Below, piece after piece: positions 7,430 to 15,793 of a stretch of 64,000 nt of DNA. Position numbers and translations under genes: made by a program. The DNA comes from Anaerolineaceae bacterium. Its GTDB lineage: Bacteria; Chloroflexota; Anaerolineae; Promineifilales; Promineifilaceae. Under the pieces are notes generated by a model. It made no database searches. It worked only from the letters and a program-made list of their open reading frames with translations, and was not told the origin of the DNA. Location of the stretch: NCBI GenBank assembly GCA_002699125.1, contig PABI01000135.1, forward strand, positions 1-64,000, read 5' to 3'. Each line of letters opens with the position of its first letter. Position 1 is the first letter of the stretch.

Positions 7430-8122
7430 ATGGAAGATTCACTGAAATACTTTAACTTTGATTACAGACCTTCAGATTCCCCCTTTGTAGAATCGGTCTG
7501 GCGCACGCAAAGCGAGCGGGATGGTGCTTTTATCTCTTCGGCCGAAACCCATTGGGAAATGGTTGTCTCCCGTTACAAAGGTGAGCTCACCATCACGATG
7601 CGCGGGCCAGAGACAAAAGCCAAACAGGCCCCCTTCCCCCAAAACGCTGAGTTTTTTGGCATCGTTTTTAAACATGGCACCTTCATGCCCCATCTGCCGG
7701 TAAGCAACCTGGTGAATGAGGAGGTGAGCTTACCGCCGGCAGCCAATGGTGCCTTTTGGCTGCACAGCTCTGCCTGGGAACTGCCCAACTTTGAAAATGT
7801 CGATGATTTTGTAAACCGCCTGGTGCACGAAGAAGTACTGGTTTTTGATCCGGTGGTGGAGGCCGTGTTGGAAAATCGACCGTTGCCCATCTCGGCACGG
7901 ACCACACAGCGCCGCTTTTTGCGTGCGACAGGCGTTACCCGGAGCACCTTCGACCAGATTGAACGGGCCAAACAAGCAACAACCCTGCTAAAAAAGGGCA
8001 CGCCTATCGCCGACGCGGCTTTTCAGGCCGGTTATGCCGACCAACCCCACCTGTCCCGATCGTTAAAGCGATTTATCGGGTTCACGCCCGCGCAAATTTT
8101 TCGTCTTGATTCCGCTGACTGA
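7430..8122 (+). CDS. AraC-family transcriptional regulator
   Basis: 230 aa. The C-terminal third is an AraC HTH domain: RTTQRRFLRATGVTRSTFDQI, then KKGTPIADAAFQAGYADQPHLSRSLKRFIGFTPAQIF, the canonical second HTH signature. The N-terminal 140 residues form a beta-rich sensor region starting FNFDYRPSDSPFVESVWRT, similar to AraC proteins that accompany RibD-C/DHFR-like and DinB genes. It sits 2 bp after the DfsB-like gene. A separate promoter and an RibD-C gene follow downstream, which it may regulate. Confidence 0.88.
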   Translation: MEDSLKYFNFDYRPSDSPFVESVWRTQSERDGAFISSAETHWEMVVSRYKGELTITMRGPETKAKQAPFPQNAEFFGIVFKHGTFMPHLPVSNLVNEEVSLPPAANGAFWLHSSAWELPNFENVDDFVNRLVHEEVLVFDPVVEAVLENRPLPISARTTQRRFLRATGVTRSTFDQIERAKQATTLLKKGTPIADAAFQAGYADQPHLSRSLKRFIGFTPAQIFRLDSAD

Positions 8123-8137
8123 GTGTCGTTTTTGTTC

Positions 8138-8166
8138 AAGACAATTCTCCTGCTGTCCAGTATGAT
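8138..8166 (+). promoter_or_regulatory. Probable sigma-70-type promoter before the RibD-C gene
   Basis: AAGACA (8138-8143), a 17-bp spacer and TATGAT (8161-8166) lie 37 bp before the ATG at 8203, where AAAAGGAGA supplies a strong ribosome site. Confidence 0.45.
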
Positions 8167-8202
8167 CTCACTATCAATTCACAGCAAAAGGAGAATTTTA
8201 AA

Positions 8203-8775
8203 ATGAGAAAGCTAAAACTTCAGGTGCAAATGACAGTTGATGGTTTCATCGCCGGACCGAATGGCGAAATGGACTGGATCACATTCAATTGGGATGACGA
8301 ACTAAAAGAATATGTGACCCAATTAACCGAATCCATGGATTTAATCGTTTTGGGACGAAAACTCGCCCAGGGTTTCATCCCTCATTGGACGGCCGTGGCT
8401 GAAAATCCCGAACATGAAGAATATTTAGCCGGCGTGAAGTTCACCGAAACACCTAAAGTTGTGTTTACCCAAACCCTGGATGAGTCGGAATGGGACAATA
8501 CCGTTCTAGCCAAAGGCAACCTGGTCGAGGAAATCAATAAACTGAAAAATCAGGAAGGGCCAGACATCATTGCTTATGGCGGGGCAAACTTCGTCTCAAA
8601 TTTGATCAAGTACAACCTGATTGATGAGTATCATCTGTTCATAAATCCGGCGGCAATTGGTACAGGCCTGGCCATTTTTAATGAGCTCGGCAGCAAACAA
8701 AAGCTGTCTTTCGTTAAATCGATACCATTTGAGTGCGGGATTGTTCTGCTTAACTATGAACCGACACGTGACTAA
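8203..8775 (+). CDS. RibD C-terminal domain / dihydrofolate reductase-like protein
   Basis: 190 aa. MRKLKLQVQMTVDGFIAGPN and GEMDWITFNWDDEL form the family N-terminus, followed by LIVLGRKLAQGF and IIAYGGANFVSNLI, the NADPH-contacting region, and a C-terminal NLIDEYHLFINPAAIGTGLAIF. It is a paralogue of the gene at 431 but diverged. The strong AAAAGGAG and own promoter suggest independent expression; an AraC regulator lies just upstream. The physiological substrate is unknown. Confidence 0.87.
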   Translation: MRKLKLQVQMTVDGFIAGPNGEMDWITFNWDDELKEYVTQLTESMDLIVLGRKLAQGFIPHWTAVAENPEHEEYLAGVKFTETPKVVFTQTLDESEWDNTVLAKGNLVEEINKLKNQEGPDIIAYGGANFVSNLIKYNLIDEYHLFINPAAIGTGLAIFNELGSKQKLSFVKSIPFECGIVLLNYEPTRD

Positions 8776-8814
8776 TTTAAAGTTTGTCAGGTTGTAACCA
8801 AAGGAGAATAAACG

Positions 8815-9273
8815 ATGGCAATTCCCACAAGCTTGGCCGATCTCACCGGACGTTGGCAGGGGGCCAACCGCCTTTGGCTTGATCCCAATGAAGCGGCGCG
8901 CGAATCGGTGGCAACGGCCGTTTGCCAACAAGTCGCCCAGGGAAAGTTTTTTGAACTGCATTACACCTGGGCCGACGAAGGCCAGCCGCAAGCAGGCGTG
9001 CTGCTGCTGGGCCAGAGCCAGGAGAAGCTCACCGCCGCCTGGGTCGATTCCTGGCACATGCAGGACACAATGATGCACTGTACCGGCAAGGCTCAGACGG
9101 ATGACGCTGTGTCGGTCATTGGCTATTATGCCGCCCCACCCGACCCCGACTGGGGGTGGCGCATTGCCCTCCAGCCTGATTCTGCCAATCAGTTCCGGCT
9201 CATCATGTACAATATCACCCCAGATGGCGAAGAGATGTTGGCTGTCGAAGCCGTTTTCTCGCGTGAGAAGTAG
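8815..9273 (+). CDS. DUF1579-like hypothetical protein
   Basis: 152 aa. The pattern LADLTGRWQGANRLW, FELHYTWADEGQPQAGVLLLG, AAWVDSWHM, and PDPDWGWRIAL near the C-terminus gives a single beta-rich, calycin-like domain of the DUF1579 kind. No catalytic site is evident. The ribosome site AAAGGAG is well placed. The next gene, a methyltransferase, starts 3 bp after its stop with a TTG codon, so the two are likely translated together. Confidence 0.6.
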   Translation: MAIPTSLADLTGRWQGANRLWLDPNEAARESVATAVCQQVAQGKFFELHYTWADEGQPQAGVLLLGQSQEKLTAAWVDSWHMQDTMMHCTGKAQTDDAVSVIGYYAAPPDPDWGWRIALQPDSANQFRLIMYNITPDGEEMLAVEAVFSREK

Positions 9274-9276
9274 CTA

Positions 9277-9879
9277 TTGAAGTTAGAAAAGGTAGATTGG
9301 GACAGCTATTACGACAAGATTGACGGCCGTCCGCCGCGCCCGCTGCTGCGTAGTGCCCTCACGCTTTACCCGGCTGAACCCACGGTCAAGCCACGCCAGG
9401 CAGTTGATTTAGGCTGCGGCGACGGTACCGATACCGTTTTTTTGCTGGAAAATGGCTGGCAAGTTTTGGCCATCGATGGTGAAGCCAAAGCGATTGACCG
9501 CTTGCTGGCCAAAGTGCCTGACGAACTGAAAGAGAATCTACAAACCCGCATTGCTCGCTTTGAAGAAGTGACCTTGCCCGCGGCGGATTTAATCCATGCC
9601 AGCTTAACACTGCCTTTTTGCCACCCGAATCATTTTGCCGAATTATGGCAGAAAATTGTGGCGAGTTTGGGAGTGAACGGCCGTTTCGCGGGGCAGTTCT
9701 TCGGCATCCATGATTCCTGGGCAGTTAACAAACATATGACCTTTCAGACCGAAGCCGAGGTGCAGGCACTATTTTCCAGCTTCAGCCTTGAGCATTTTCA
9801 TGAAGAGGACGCGCCGGGCCGATCAGCCTCTGGCCCCAAACATTGGCATATCTTTACCGTGATTGCCAGAAAGAAGTGA
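9277..9879 (+). CDS. Class I SAM-dependent methyltransferase
   Basis: 200 aa with a TTG start just after the preceding stop. Motif I reads QAVDLGCGDGTDTVFLL at about residues 40-57, followed by an acidic residue after the second strand (VLAIDGEAKAI) and a motif IV-like ADLIHASLTLPFC. This resembles Tellurite-resistance TehB/SAM-methyltransferase-25 type proteins. The acceptor substrate is not predictable. It starts MKLEKVDWDSYYDKIDGRPPRP, a conserved leader in this group. A DinB gene follows after 6 bp. Confidence 0.85.
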   Translation: MKLEKVDWDSYYDKIDGRPPRPLLRSALTLYPAEPTVKPRQAVDLGCGDGTDTVFLLENGWQVLAIDGEAKAIDRLLAKVPDELKENLQTRIARFEEVTLPAADLIHASLTLPFCHPNHFAELWQKIVASLGVNGRFAGQFFGIHDSWAVNKHMTFQTEAEVQALFSSFSLEHFHEEDAPGRSASGPKHWHIFTVIARKK

Positions 9880-9885
9880 GAAACC

Positions 9886-10377
9886 ATGGAACATGACGCT
9901 GCGTTAAGACAACAACTGGTCAATCTACTCACCGTGCGGCAGGCACATATGGATTTTGAGGACGCCATTGCCGATTTCCCAGCCGAACAGATCAATACCA
10001 GACCGGCCAACTGCGACTACACCTTTTGGCATCTGCTGGAACACCTGCGTATCTGCCAAAAGGACATCCTCGATTACATTCAATCCCCCGAGTACAAATG
10101 GCCCACCTTCCCTGACGATCTGTGGCCGGACAAATCGGCCCAAACGGACCTGGCCGGCTGGCAGCAAACAATTGCCAGCTTTCGCCAGGACCGGCAAAAG
10201 TTGGTAGCGATCATCAATGATCCAGAAACAGACCTCTTTGCCCCGCTGCCCAATAGCGGTGACTATCGCCACACCATCTTGCGTGAGATCAACATCATCG
10301 CTGGCCATAACGCGTATCACACGGGCGAGCTTGGCATCCTGCGCCAAACATTGGGCTTATGGCCCTCTGAAGATTAA
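9886..10377 (+). CDS. DinB-superfamily protein
   Basis: 163 aa. The metal-site histidines are visible in DYTFWHLLEHLRICQKDIL (about residues 45-63) and NIIAGHNAYHTGELGILRQTLG near the C-terminus. It resembles the larger DinB-like proteins with the PDDLWPD loop after the second helix. It is the fourth four-helix protein of the island and closes the plus-strand run; the convergent transporter gene ends at 10460. Thiol- or toxin-directed chemistry is possible but not shown. Confidence 0.85.
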   Translation: MEHDAALRQQLVNLLTVRQAHMDFEDAIADFPAEQINTRPANCDYTFWHLLEHLRICQKDILDYIQSPEYKWPTFPDDLWPDKSAQTDLAGWQQTIASFRQDRQKLVAIINDPETDLFAPLPNSGDYRHTILREINIIAGHNAYHTGELGILRQTLGLWPSED

Positions 10378-10459
10378 CCTGCTGAACGGCCGTCTCTGAA
10401 CACGACTTCAATCCGGCTCGATCTGAGGTCTTTTTCTCTGTGTCCCTGCGTTGAAACGC

Positions 10460-11929
10460 TTACAATACACCTGTATCCAGTAACGCCTTCACCGTAATGC
10501 CAATACCGGCAATGGTTATGAACAAGGCGCTGGCGGCGGGCAGCAGGCGCAGCAAACCGGCCTGGCGCGAAGGCAGGCGAGTAAACAGCTTGCTGGCATA
10601 AACCATCGCCAAACCAATGCCGGTGAGCACGCTGGCCAGACCGATGCTAAAAGCCACAATCAACAACAGACCAAAGCCTACTTTTTGCAAAGCCACAGCA
10701 CTCAGCAGCAAAATAAGCGCCGAGGGACAGGGCAGCAAGCCGCCGGAAACGCCCAGCGCCAGCAAGTTGCGCCAACCCATCTCCGGCTTGGGCGCGTGGC
10801 TGTGCCCGATGCCAAAATGAGTATGATAGCCCTCATCCTCTGGCTCAGCGGGCTGGCTGCGGTGCAGCCAGCTGCTGAGGTGCCCGCGAAAGAGCGAGAA
10901 GCCGATGAGCACCACCAACAGGCCGGACAAAACACCCAGCCACGGATACAGCTTCTCCGGCAAGATATAGCGCGAGGCAAACAAAACCAGCAGGCCAAAA
11001 GCAAAGACGCCTGCCGTGTGGGTAACGGTCGTTGTCAATCCCAGGAAGAGGGCATGTTTGGGCGTGCCGCGTGAGCCAACCAGGTAAGCACCCACAATCG
11101 TTTTGCCATGACCAGGCGTAAGGGCATGGGCGGCGCCCAGACCAAAAGCAACTACCAAGGCAATGGCAATTGCCCCAGGCTGATCCAGGGCGGTTGTGAG
11201 CAAGTTGGCAAATTCATCCTGGCTGAAGCGGTTGGTGGGGGGGGAGACGGCCGTTTCCACTGCCACCCTTTCTCCAGTCAGCGCATCCTCAACAGCCACG
11301 CCTGCCGCAGCAAACTGCACCCGCGCCTGATTGACGGCCAGCGGGGATTGCAGCAAATCGTCCGGGTAGCTGCGCAGCTGGTTGCTTACGTCTTGAGACG
11401 GCACGCTGCTTTCGAGAATGGTCAGATCAGAAACGGCCGTTACTACCGTTTCTTGCCAGCCTAATCGCTCAGGATAGTTGCTGTCGGTGTAGCTGAGCCG
11501 CCAGATGTGATCAGTTTGAGGGAGAACGGCCGTAGCCGTCAGCTCCAGGCGCATTGTGGGCAAATCACCCTGTCCCGGCGGGAAATCAATCGTCCACGTT
11601 TCCGGGTTCGCCCGCACAGTTTGATCATTGATCGTGAGCAACAAGTTTTGGGCCAGCGTTTGTGCCTTCTCGTTGGCATACGCTTCTTTTTCGGCCGCCT
11701 CCACCGCGCCATCGTTATTTATGTCAATCTCCTGGCGTTCTTGAAAAGTGGGAATCTCGGCCATGTCGATGATGTAGAGGAGCTTTACCGCCTCTGGCTG
11801 CAATTGCAGGTGCGTGTAACGGCTGATGGTAAAGTTGCCCAGCGGGTGGGCCAACGCGGCTGGCGCCACGATGAAAAGGATAAAAAATGCAGCCAAAATG
11901 GAAATGGTTCGTTTACGACTAATTTTCAT
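10460..11929 (-). CDS. NicO/HoxN-type metal transporter with large exported N-terminal domain
   Basis: 489 aa from the ATG at 11929; the reading frame extends 25 codons upstream, but those codons fall in a dispersed repeat. A signal peptide (RKRTISILAAFFILFIVAPAALA) is followed by a beta-rich exported region that contains an EF-hand-like loop DINNDGAVEAAE. The C-terminal half has 6-7 TM segments with ALTPGHGKTIVGAYLVGS, a His-rich loop (EGYHTHFGIGHSHAPKP) and GGLLPCPSALILLL, the hallmarks of the NicO/RcnA/HupE-like nickel-cobalt permeases. The permease motifs are clear; the transported metal is inferred. Confidence 0.85.
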   Translation of the reverse strand: MKISRKRTISILAAFFILFIVAPAALAHPLGNFTISRYTHLQLQPEAVKLLYIIDMAEIPTFQERQEIDINNDGAVEAAEKEAYANEKAQTLAQNLLLTINDQTVRANPETWTIDFPPGQGDLPTMRLELTATAVLPQTDHIWRLSYTDSNYPERLGWQETVVTAVSDLTILESSVPSQDVSNQLRSYPDDLLQSPLAVNQARVQFAAAGVAVEDALTGERVAVETAVSPPTNRFSQDEFANLLTTALDQPGAIAIALVVAFGLGAAHALTPGHGKTIVGAYLVGSRGTPKHALFLGLTTTVTHTAGVFAFGLLVLFASRYILPEKLYPWLGVLSGLLVVLIGFSLFRGHLSSWLHRSQPAEPEDEGYHTHFGIGHSHAPKPEMGWRNLLALGVSGGLLPCPSALILLLSAVALQKVGFGLLLIVAFSIGLASVLTGIGLAMVYASKLFTRLPSRQAGLLRLLPAASALFITIAGIGITVKALLDTGVL

Positions 11930-11945
11930 GATGAACTCCAAAAGA

Positions 11946-12010
11946 AAAATGGGACGCTGATTTGCGCAGATGAACGCTGATTTTTTATTTTTATCTGTGT
12001 TCATCAGTGA
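11946..12010. repeat. Dispersed imperfect palindrome, ATGGGACGCTGATTTGC type
   Basis: This spacer element begins ATGGGACGCTGATTTGC and continues with GCAGATGAACGCTGAT, a T-rich centre, then ATCTGTGTTCATCAGTG, giving an imperfect stem. The same leading 17-mer occurs in reverse orientation in the element at 16472-16524, showing a repeat family. Confidence 0.65.
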
Positions 12011-12028
12011 CCAATAAAAAAATGATCT

Positions 12029-12081
12029 GTAGCCGCGGATTCTTTCCGCGAAGGATTTGCATGGAAAGAATCCGCGGCCAC
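12029..12081. repeat. Palindromic repeat, copy 1 (16-bp perfect arms)
   Basis: GCCGCGGATTCTTTCC (12032-12047) and its exact complement (12063-12078) flank a 15-nt loop just after the TPR gene. It is related in sequence to the palindrome at 13433-13487 on the other side of the same gene, so the two are copies of one family and may also act as transcript ends. Confidence 0.75.
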
Positions 12082-12084
12082 CGT

Positions 12085-13419
12085 TTAGGGCAGGCTTTCA
12101 AGTGTTTCCTGGGCGATTTTGGCCTGGAGGAAGTCGAAATGTGGGTTAAGTTCCAGGGCGTGGCTGAGGTGCTGTTTGGCCTGATTGGTGTCGCCTTGGG
12201 CAGCGGCAATCATCCCGGCATGGTAGTAAAACAACGCTTCCGGGGTGCCCAGTTTGAGGGCCTGTTCATTGGCGGTGGCCGCTTCGTTGAGACGGCCGTT
12301 CTTAAACAAAGTCCAGGCCAGCACATCGTAGCCATACACATCCGGGCGGCTGGCCAGCTCGGCTTCAGCGGCGGACAGGGCACTGTCTAGATTGATGTCA
12401 TGGTTAGCGTAAAACAACGCCAGATGACGACCAACTAACGCCTGATCGGTCGTTTCCAGATTGGCGATGAAGGTTACTGTGTCGTATTGTTGTTGTGCGG
12501 CCGTTTCGTCTCCAGCCAGCCTATAAAAATCGCCCAGCGTGGCCACAAAATCTGGCTGCGGCAAACGCGCCACCAGCCGCTCGTAATCCACAATGGCCTG
12601 CTCAAAATTACCTTGCGCCGCCGCCACCTTGCCTTCACCAACAAGCACTAGGTAATAATCAGGCCAGGTTTGTTTGGCGGCAGCATATTGGGCCTGGGCA
12701 GATTCAACGTCTCCTATTTTGAAATACAGCTCGCCCAGCTGGAACTGGTACCAGGCCAGCCGCTCGCCTGACAGACCACTTTCTTTGGCGTGGTCCACTG
12801 CCTGCTGCATCCAGTCGATGGCCGCAGCCGTGTCGCCCTGGAGCCAGGCCAAGCGGGCCGCACGGCTGAAAACGGCCGCTCCCGGAGCCTGTGCCAACAA
12901 CGTTTCGTAAGCGGCTTTGGCCTCCTCGTAGCGGCCCAGCTCCAGGCCGGCATCGCCAATAGTGGCCAGCGCTTGCAGTGCACCAGGATCAAATTCATAG
13001 ACACGTTGGGCCGTTCCTAATGCTCCCTCAAAATCATGCTGGGCAATCTGCGTCACGCCGAGGTAAGAAAGCGTGAGTTCATAATTGGGATTGATGGTCA
13101 GGGCTCCTTCCAGGGCCGCCTGGGCCCGAGCGTAGGCAGCGGCGTCACCTGTTTCGCGCCCTTTTTGCAGGTAGGCCTGCCCCAGGTAAGTGAGGCTGAT
13201 GTAGTCGCGGTCATCCCGCTGCACTTTTTGCTGCCAGAAGGCGATTTGCTCGTCGCTGTTTTTCATGGCGCTGCCGGCAGCCGGCACACTTTCTATGGGG
13301 ATTGTGATTTGTTCTGGTTCGGCGGTGACGGTGAATGGATTGTGATTGTTGAAAAAATAAGAGCCGAGGATGAATACGGCCGTTGCCAGCACCAGAATAA
13401 CTGTTTTGCGGGTGGTCAT
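12085..13419 (-). CDS. Membrane-anchored TPR-repeat protein
   Basis: 444 aa. An N-terminal hydrophobic segment (VILVLATAVFILGSYFF) acts as signal anchor. The rest is a helical array of TPR-like units, for example YISLTYLGQAYLQKG, YELTLSYLGVTQIAQHDFEGAL, LGRYEEAKAAYETLL and FYYHAGMIAAAQGDTNQAKQHL, which end in ALELNPHFD. TPR arrays mediate protein contacts. The gene lies between a DUF4331 gene upstream and a NicO transporter downstream, all on the minus strand and each separated by a palindromic repeat, which suggests one functional unit. Confidence 0.85.
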   Translation of the reverse strand: MTTRKTVILVLATAVFILGSYFFNNHNPFTVTAEPEQITIPIESVPAAGSAMKNSDEQIAFWQQKVQRDDRDYISLTYLGQAYLQKGRETGDAAAYARAQAALEGALTINPNYELTLSYLGVTQIAQHDFEGALGTAQRVYEFDPGALQALATIGDAGLELGRYEEAKAAYETLLAQAPGAAVFSRAARLAWLQGDTAAAIDWMQQAVDHAKESGLSGERLAWYQFQLGELYFKIGDVESAQAQYAAAKQTWPDYYLVLVGEGKVAAAQGNFEQAIVDYERLVARLPQPDFVATLGDFYRLAGDETAAQQQYDTVTFIANLETTDQALVGRHLALFYANHDINLDSALSAAEAELASRPDVYGYDVLAWTLFKNGRLNEAATANEQALKLGTPEALFYYHAGMIAAAQGDTNQAKQHLSHALELNPHFDFLQAKIAQETLESLP

Positions 13420-13432
13420 AATAATGCCTCAA

Positions 13433-13487
13433 GTAGCCGCAGTTTCTTACTGCGCTTTTGCTTCGCGGTAAGAAACCGCGGCTACGA
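13433..13487. repeat. Palindromic repeat, copy 2
   Basis: GTAGCCGCAGTTTCTTACTGCG on the left pairs with CGCGGTAAGAAACCGCGGCTAC on the right, with a few mismatches, around CTTTTGCTT. It shares the TAGCCGC-G-TTCTT-C-GCG pattern with the element at 12029-12081. Confidence 0.7.
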
Positions 13488-13499
13488 AAACTGGTTCAA

Positions 13500-14558
13500 T
13501 TAGTTGGCCGGAGCCAGGTAGGGAAAGGTTGCCAGGAAGGGAACGTCGTTGGCGTCCACACAGTCGCTGGTGAGCACCGGGGAGCCATTGGCACCCAGAC
13601 CGCCGGTAACAACAAACAGTTCAAAGTCGATGACGTCTTCTGCCAGTTGACGGCCGTTCAGCGGACCAGTGGTGAAGCCGGCGTCAGAGGTTGTGTCCAG
13701 CGTCAGCACGTCGGGCAGCAGCAGGCTGGTAATGAACTCCGCTTCGTCAGCAGTGTAGCCGGAGCCGTCCAAACCGCTCAGCGCGAGCAAGCTGTTCTGG
13801 AACTCAGCGGAAAAGGCCGCTACATCATCAGCCGGGGCGGTGGCGTTATAGGCATCTTTGTTGCCGGAGCTGACAAGCACGGTGTTTAAGGCTGGTTTGC
13901 CCATGCGATCAATCGTGCCTTCGCGGTCAGCCGTGCGCGCCCAGATGTTGACGACGTCGGAATCGGCCGTCAGGTTGCTGCTGGGAACTTCCAAAACGAT
14001 GGCGGTGACGTTGGCACCGGCAAAGAAATCATTCTCGTTGCCGTCACAGAAGGTGCGGCTGCCGCCTGCGCCCAAAACCTGATCCTGGAAAGCCACCAGG
14101 TCAAAGAAGAAGGGATCATCGCGCAAGCCAACAAACAGGGAACCGCCGCCCCACACCGAGAGGTTGGCTTCGCTGGAGCCGCGGGCAATACGGGGAACCA
14201 AAGCACCAACGTCGTAGAGGGTGATGCTCTGGATGCCATTGGCGTCTGGCTGTCCGGCCTGAACGCGGTACACAATGTCTTCTACGTAATCCCCGTCATT
14301 GTCGACGAGGAATTCATAGGGGCTGTTGGGCCGCAAGGCGGTGCCGTTGAGCACGCCAGCCAGCGGGTTGACGGTCATGGCCAGGACGGTGTTGTCGCCG
14401 TTGGTGAAGGCGTAGATGTCGTTGATGTCGGTACGGCCGTCATCCTGAATCAGGGGGGCATCTAGATGGTCGGCAGCGCCAATGGTTGAAGCGGAAAGGC
14501 CGACGATCATGGCGGCAGCAACCAATAATAAAACTGCGATATTGCGAATCTTTTTCAT
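13500..14558 (-). CDS. DUF4331 family exported protein
   Basis: 352 aa. It has a signal peptide (IAVLLLVAAAMIVGLSASTIGA) followed directly by ADHLDAPLIQDDGRTDINDIYAFT, the diagnostic start of DUF4331. Further conserved blocks are NPLAGVLNGTALRPNSPYEF and DDPFFFDLVAFQ. It has two cysteines, possibly a disulfide. The function of DUF4331 is unknown; it is often found with TPR proteins, transporters and ECF sigma/anti-sigma pairs, as here. AAGGAGC precedes the ATG at 14558. The long upstream region contains a terminator for the anti-sigma gene, so this gene needs its own promoter. Confidence 0.88.
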   Translation of the reverse strand: MKKIRNIAVLLLVAAAMIVGLSASTIGAADHLDAPLIQDDGRTDINDIYAFTNGDNTVLAMTVNPLAGVLNGTALRPNSPYEFLVDNDGDYVEDIVYRVQAGQPDANGIQSITLYDVGALVPRIARGSSEANLSVWGGGSLFVGLRDDPFFFDLVAFQDQVLGAGGSRTFCDGNENDFFAGANVTAIVLEVPSSNLTADSDVVNIWARTADREGTIDRMGKPALNTVLVSSGNKDAYNATAPADDVAAFSAEFQNSLLALSGLDGSGYTADEAEFITSLLLPDVLTLDTTSDAGFTTGPLNGRQLAEDVIDFELFVVTGGLGANGSPVLTSDCVDANDVPFLATFPYLAPAN

Positions 14559-14795
14559 TTCGTTTTGCTCCTTAAAAATTTTGGGTTGTAGATGTTTACA
14601 GCAAGGTCAATCACGGTAGGTCTAACGCATACACAACCTCCTCAAAGCAGGTCTATTGCTTTTGCATTCATCGCCGGGAATGTTGCTGGGGGCGATTCAC
14701 GGGGGATTACGCAGCGGGTTTTGGTTTGCATTCATTTTGCACAAAATTGGCAACGAATCTAATGAGGAATTTCTTTCTGGTACGGCAAAGTCGTA
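14559..14795. other. Leader/promoter region of the DUF4331 gene
   Basis: No gene is visible. The region probably carries the promoter of the DUF4331 gene; I could not identify a convincing housekeeping -35/-10 pair, which fits control by the adjacent ECF sigma factor, but no ECF consensus can be derived from one site. Confidence 0.3.
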
Positions 14796-14817
14796 GGTCA
14801 AGTTTAAAAACTTGACC
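14796..14817. repeat. Perfect 10-bp inverted repeat
   Basis: GGTCAAGTTT and AAACTTGACC are separated by AA. It lies next to the anti-sigma terminator and may be a short dispersed palindrome. Confidence 0.5.
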
Positions 14818-14822
14818 AACAA

Positions 14823-14848
14823 AAAAGCCCCTCGGATGAGGAGCTTTT
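14823..14848 (-). terminator. Rho-independent terminator of the sigma/anti-sigma operon
   Basis: On the minus strand AAAAGCTCCTC, loop ATCC and GAGGGGCTTTT form an 11-bp stem with one mismatch, followed by more T residues. It lies 34 bp after the anti-sigma stop. Confidence 0.8.
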
Positions 14849-14881
14849 GGCTAAACTATTTGGTTGAGGGGGGAATCGAAT

Positions 14882-15793
14882 TTACGAGGAGGCTGCCCCC
14901 AGCAGGATGATTTGGTCCAGGGTAGGCTGCTCGCTGCCACCAGCCGGTTCGATGGAAACACCGACAGCATCAAAAGAGGCGGCCAGGCTACCATCTACTT
15001 CAACAATAGCACGGCCGTTTTCATCCACCTCAAAAATACCAGCACTTAATGCCTGATCACCCCGAATGATCCACAGTTGGTACACTTGCGCAGCGCTGAG
15101 CTGTTGTAGATTGTTGGCGACGAAGGTGGCAGCGCCAGATTCAGGCGGCACCGTTAAGGTGGCCCGCGCCTGCGGATTTTCACCGGTGTTGTCGCCAATG
15201 GCGATGGTGCTGGTGCCTGGCGCCTGGTACGAGGCCAGAATATCTTCTTGCGTTTCTAGCTGCTGCTGCAGCGTCTCATTGCGCACGCGCAGTTGGTCGT
15301 TGTCGGTCCGCAACGTGTCCAGTTCATCCGTCAACAGCGCGGTGTCGCTGGTAAGGTCGGCTACCTGGTTCTGCAAATCGGTCACCTGCTGGTTGAGCAC
15401 GATGGCCCAAATGAACAAGAGGATGGCAGCCAATGCGGTCGTTCCGGCCAGCACGGGCATGGCAAAGCTGCGACGTAAACGATCCCACCAGGAAATTTGT
15501 GACAGAGACGGCCGTTCTGCGGGGCGTTTTTGGGCTACGATTGGGGCAGTCTTTGGCGCTTGGGCGCGGCTGTCGGCTCGCACTCGGTCCATCAAGTTTG
15601 CCTTCACGCTAGGTGACGGCATCACAGATTCAGAAGCCAGAGGCAGTTTTTCGGCCGTTTCTTGCAGAGCGGTTAGCCGTGCTTTAGCCTCCGGATCATT
15701 GGCAATATACACTTCCACCTCGGCCTTTTCCTCATCGGTGAGGGCATCGAGGGCGTAAAATGGGAACAGTTCCTCTTCTATCCGTTTATTCAT
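14882..15793 (-). CDS. Anti-sigma factor, RskA-like
   Basis: 303 aa. The cytoplasmic N-terminus (RIEEELFPFYALDALTDEEKAEVE) matches the anti-sigma-K helix pattern but has no His/Cys zinc motif. One TM segment (AMPVLAGTTALAAILLFIWAIVL, about residues 110-132) is followed by a coiled-coil (LQNQVADLTSDTALLTDELDTL onward) and a C-terminal exported RskA domain with QVYQLWIIRGDQALSAGIF. It overlaps the sigma gene by 8 bp, so the pair is translationally coupled. It should hold the sigma factor at the membrane until released. Confidence 0.88.
   Translation of the reverse strand: MNKRIEEELFPFYALDALTDEEKAEVEVYIANDPEAKARLTALQETAEKLPLASESVMPSPSVKANLMDRVRADSRAQAPKTAPIVAQKRPAERPSLSQISWWDRLRRSFAMPVLAGTTALAAILLFIWAIVLNQQVTDLQNQVADLTSDTALLTDELDTLRTDNDQLRVRNETLQQQLETQEDILASYQAPGTSTIAIGDNTGENPQARATLTVPPESGAATFVANNLQQLSAAQVYQLWIIRGDQALSAGIFEVDENGRAIVEVDGSLAASFDAVGVSIEPAGGSEQPTLDQIILLGAASS

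Noticed and set aside
14850..14882. tRNA-3'-end-like string on the minus strand (TTCGATTCCCCCC then TCAACCA)
   Set aside because: The matching 5' half of the T-arm and the rest of a cloverleaf are missing, and the segment overlaps the anti-sigma stop.
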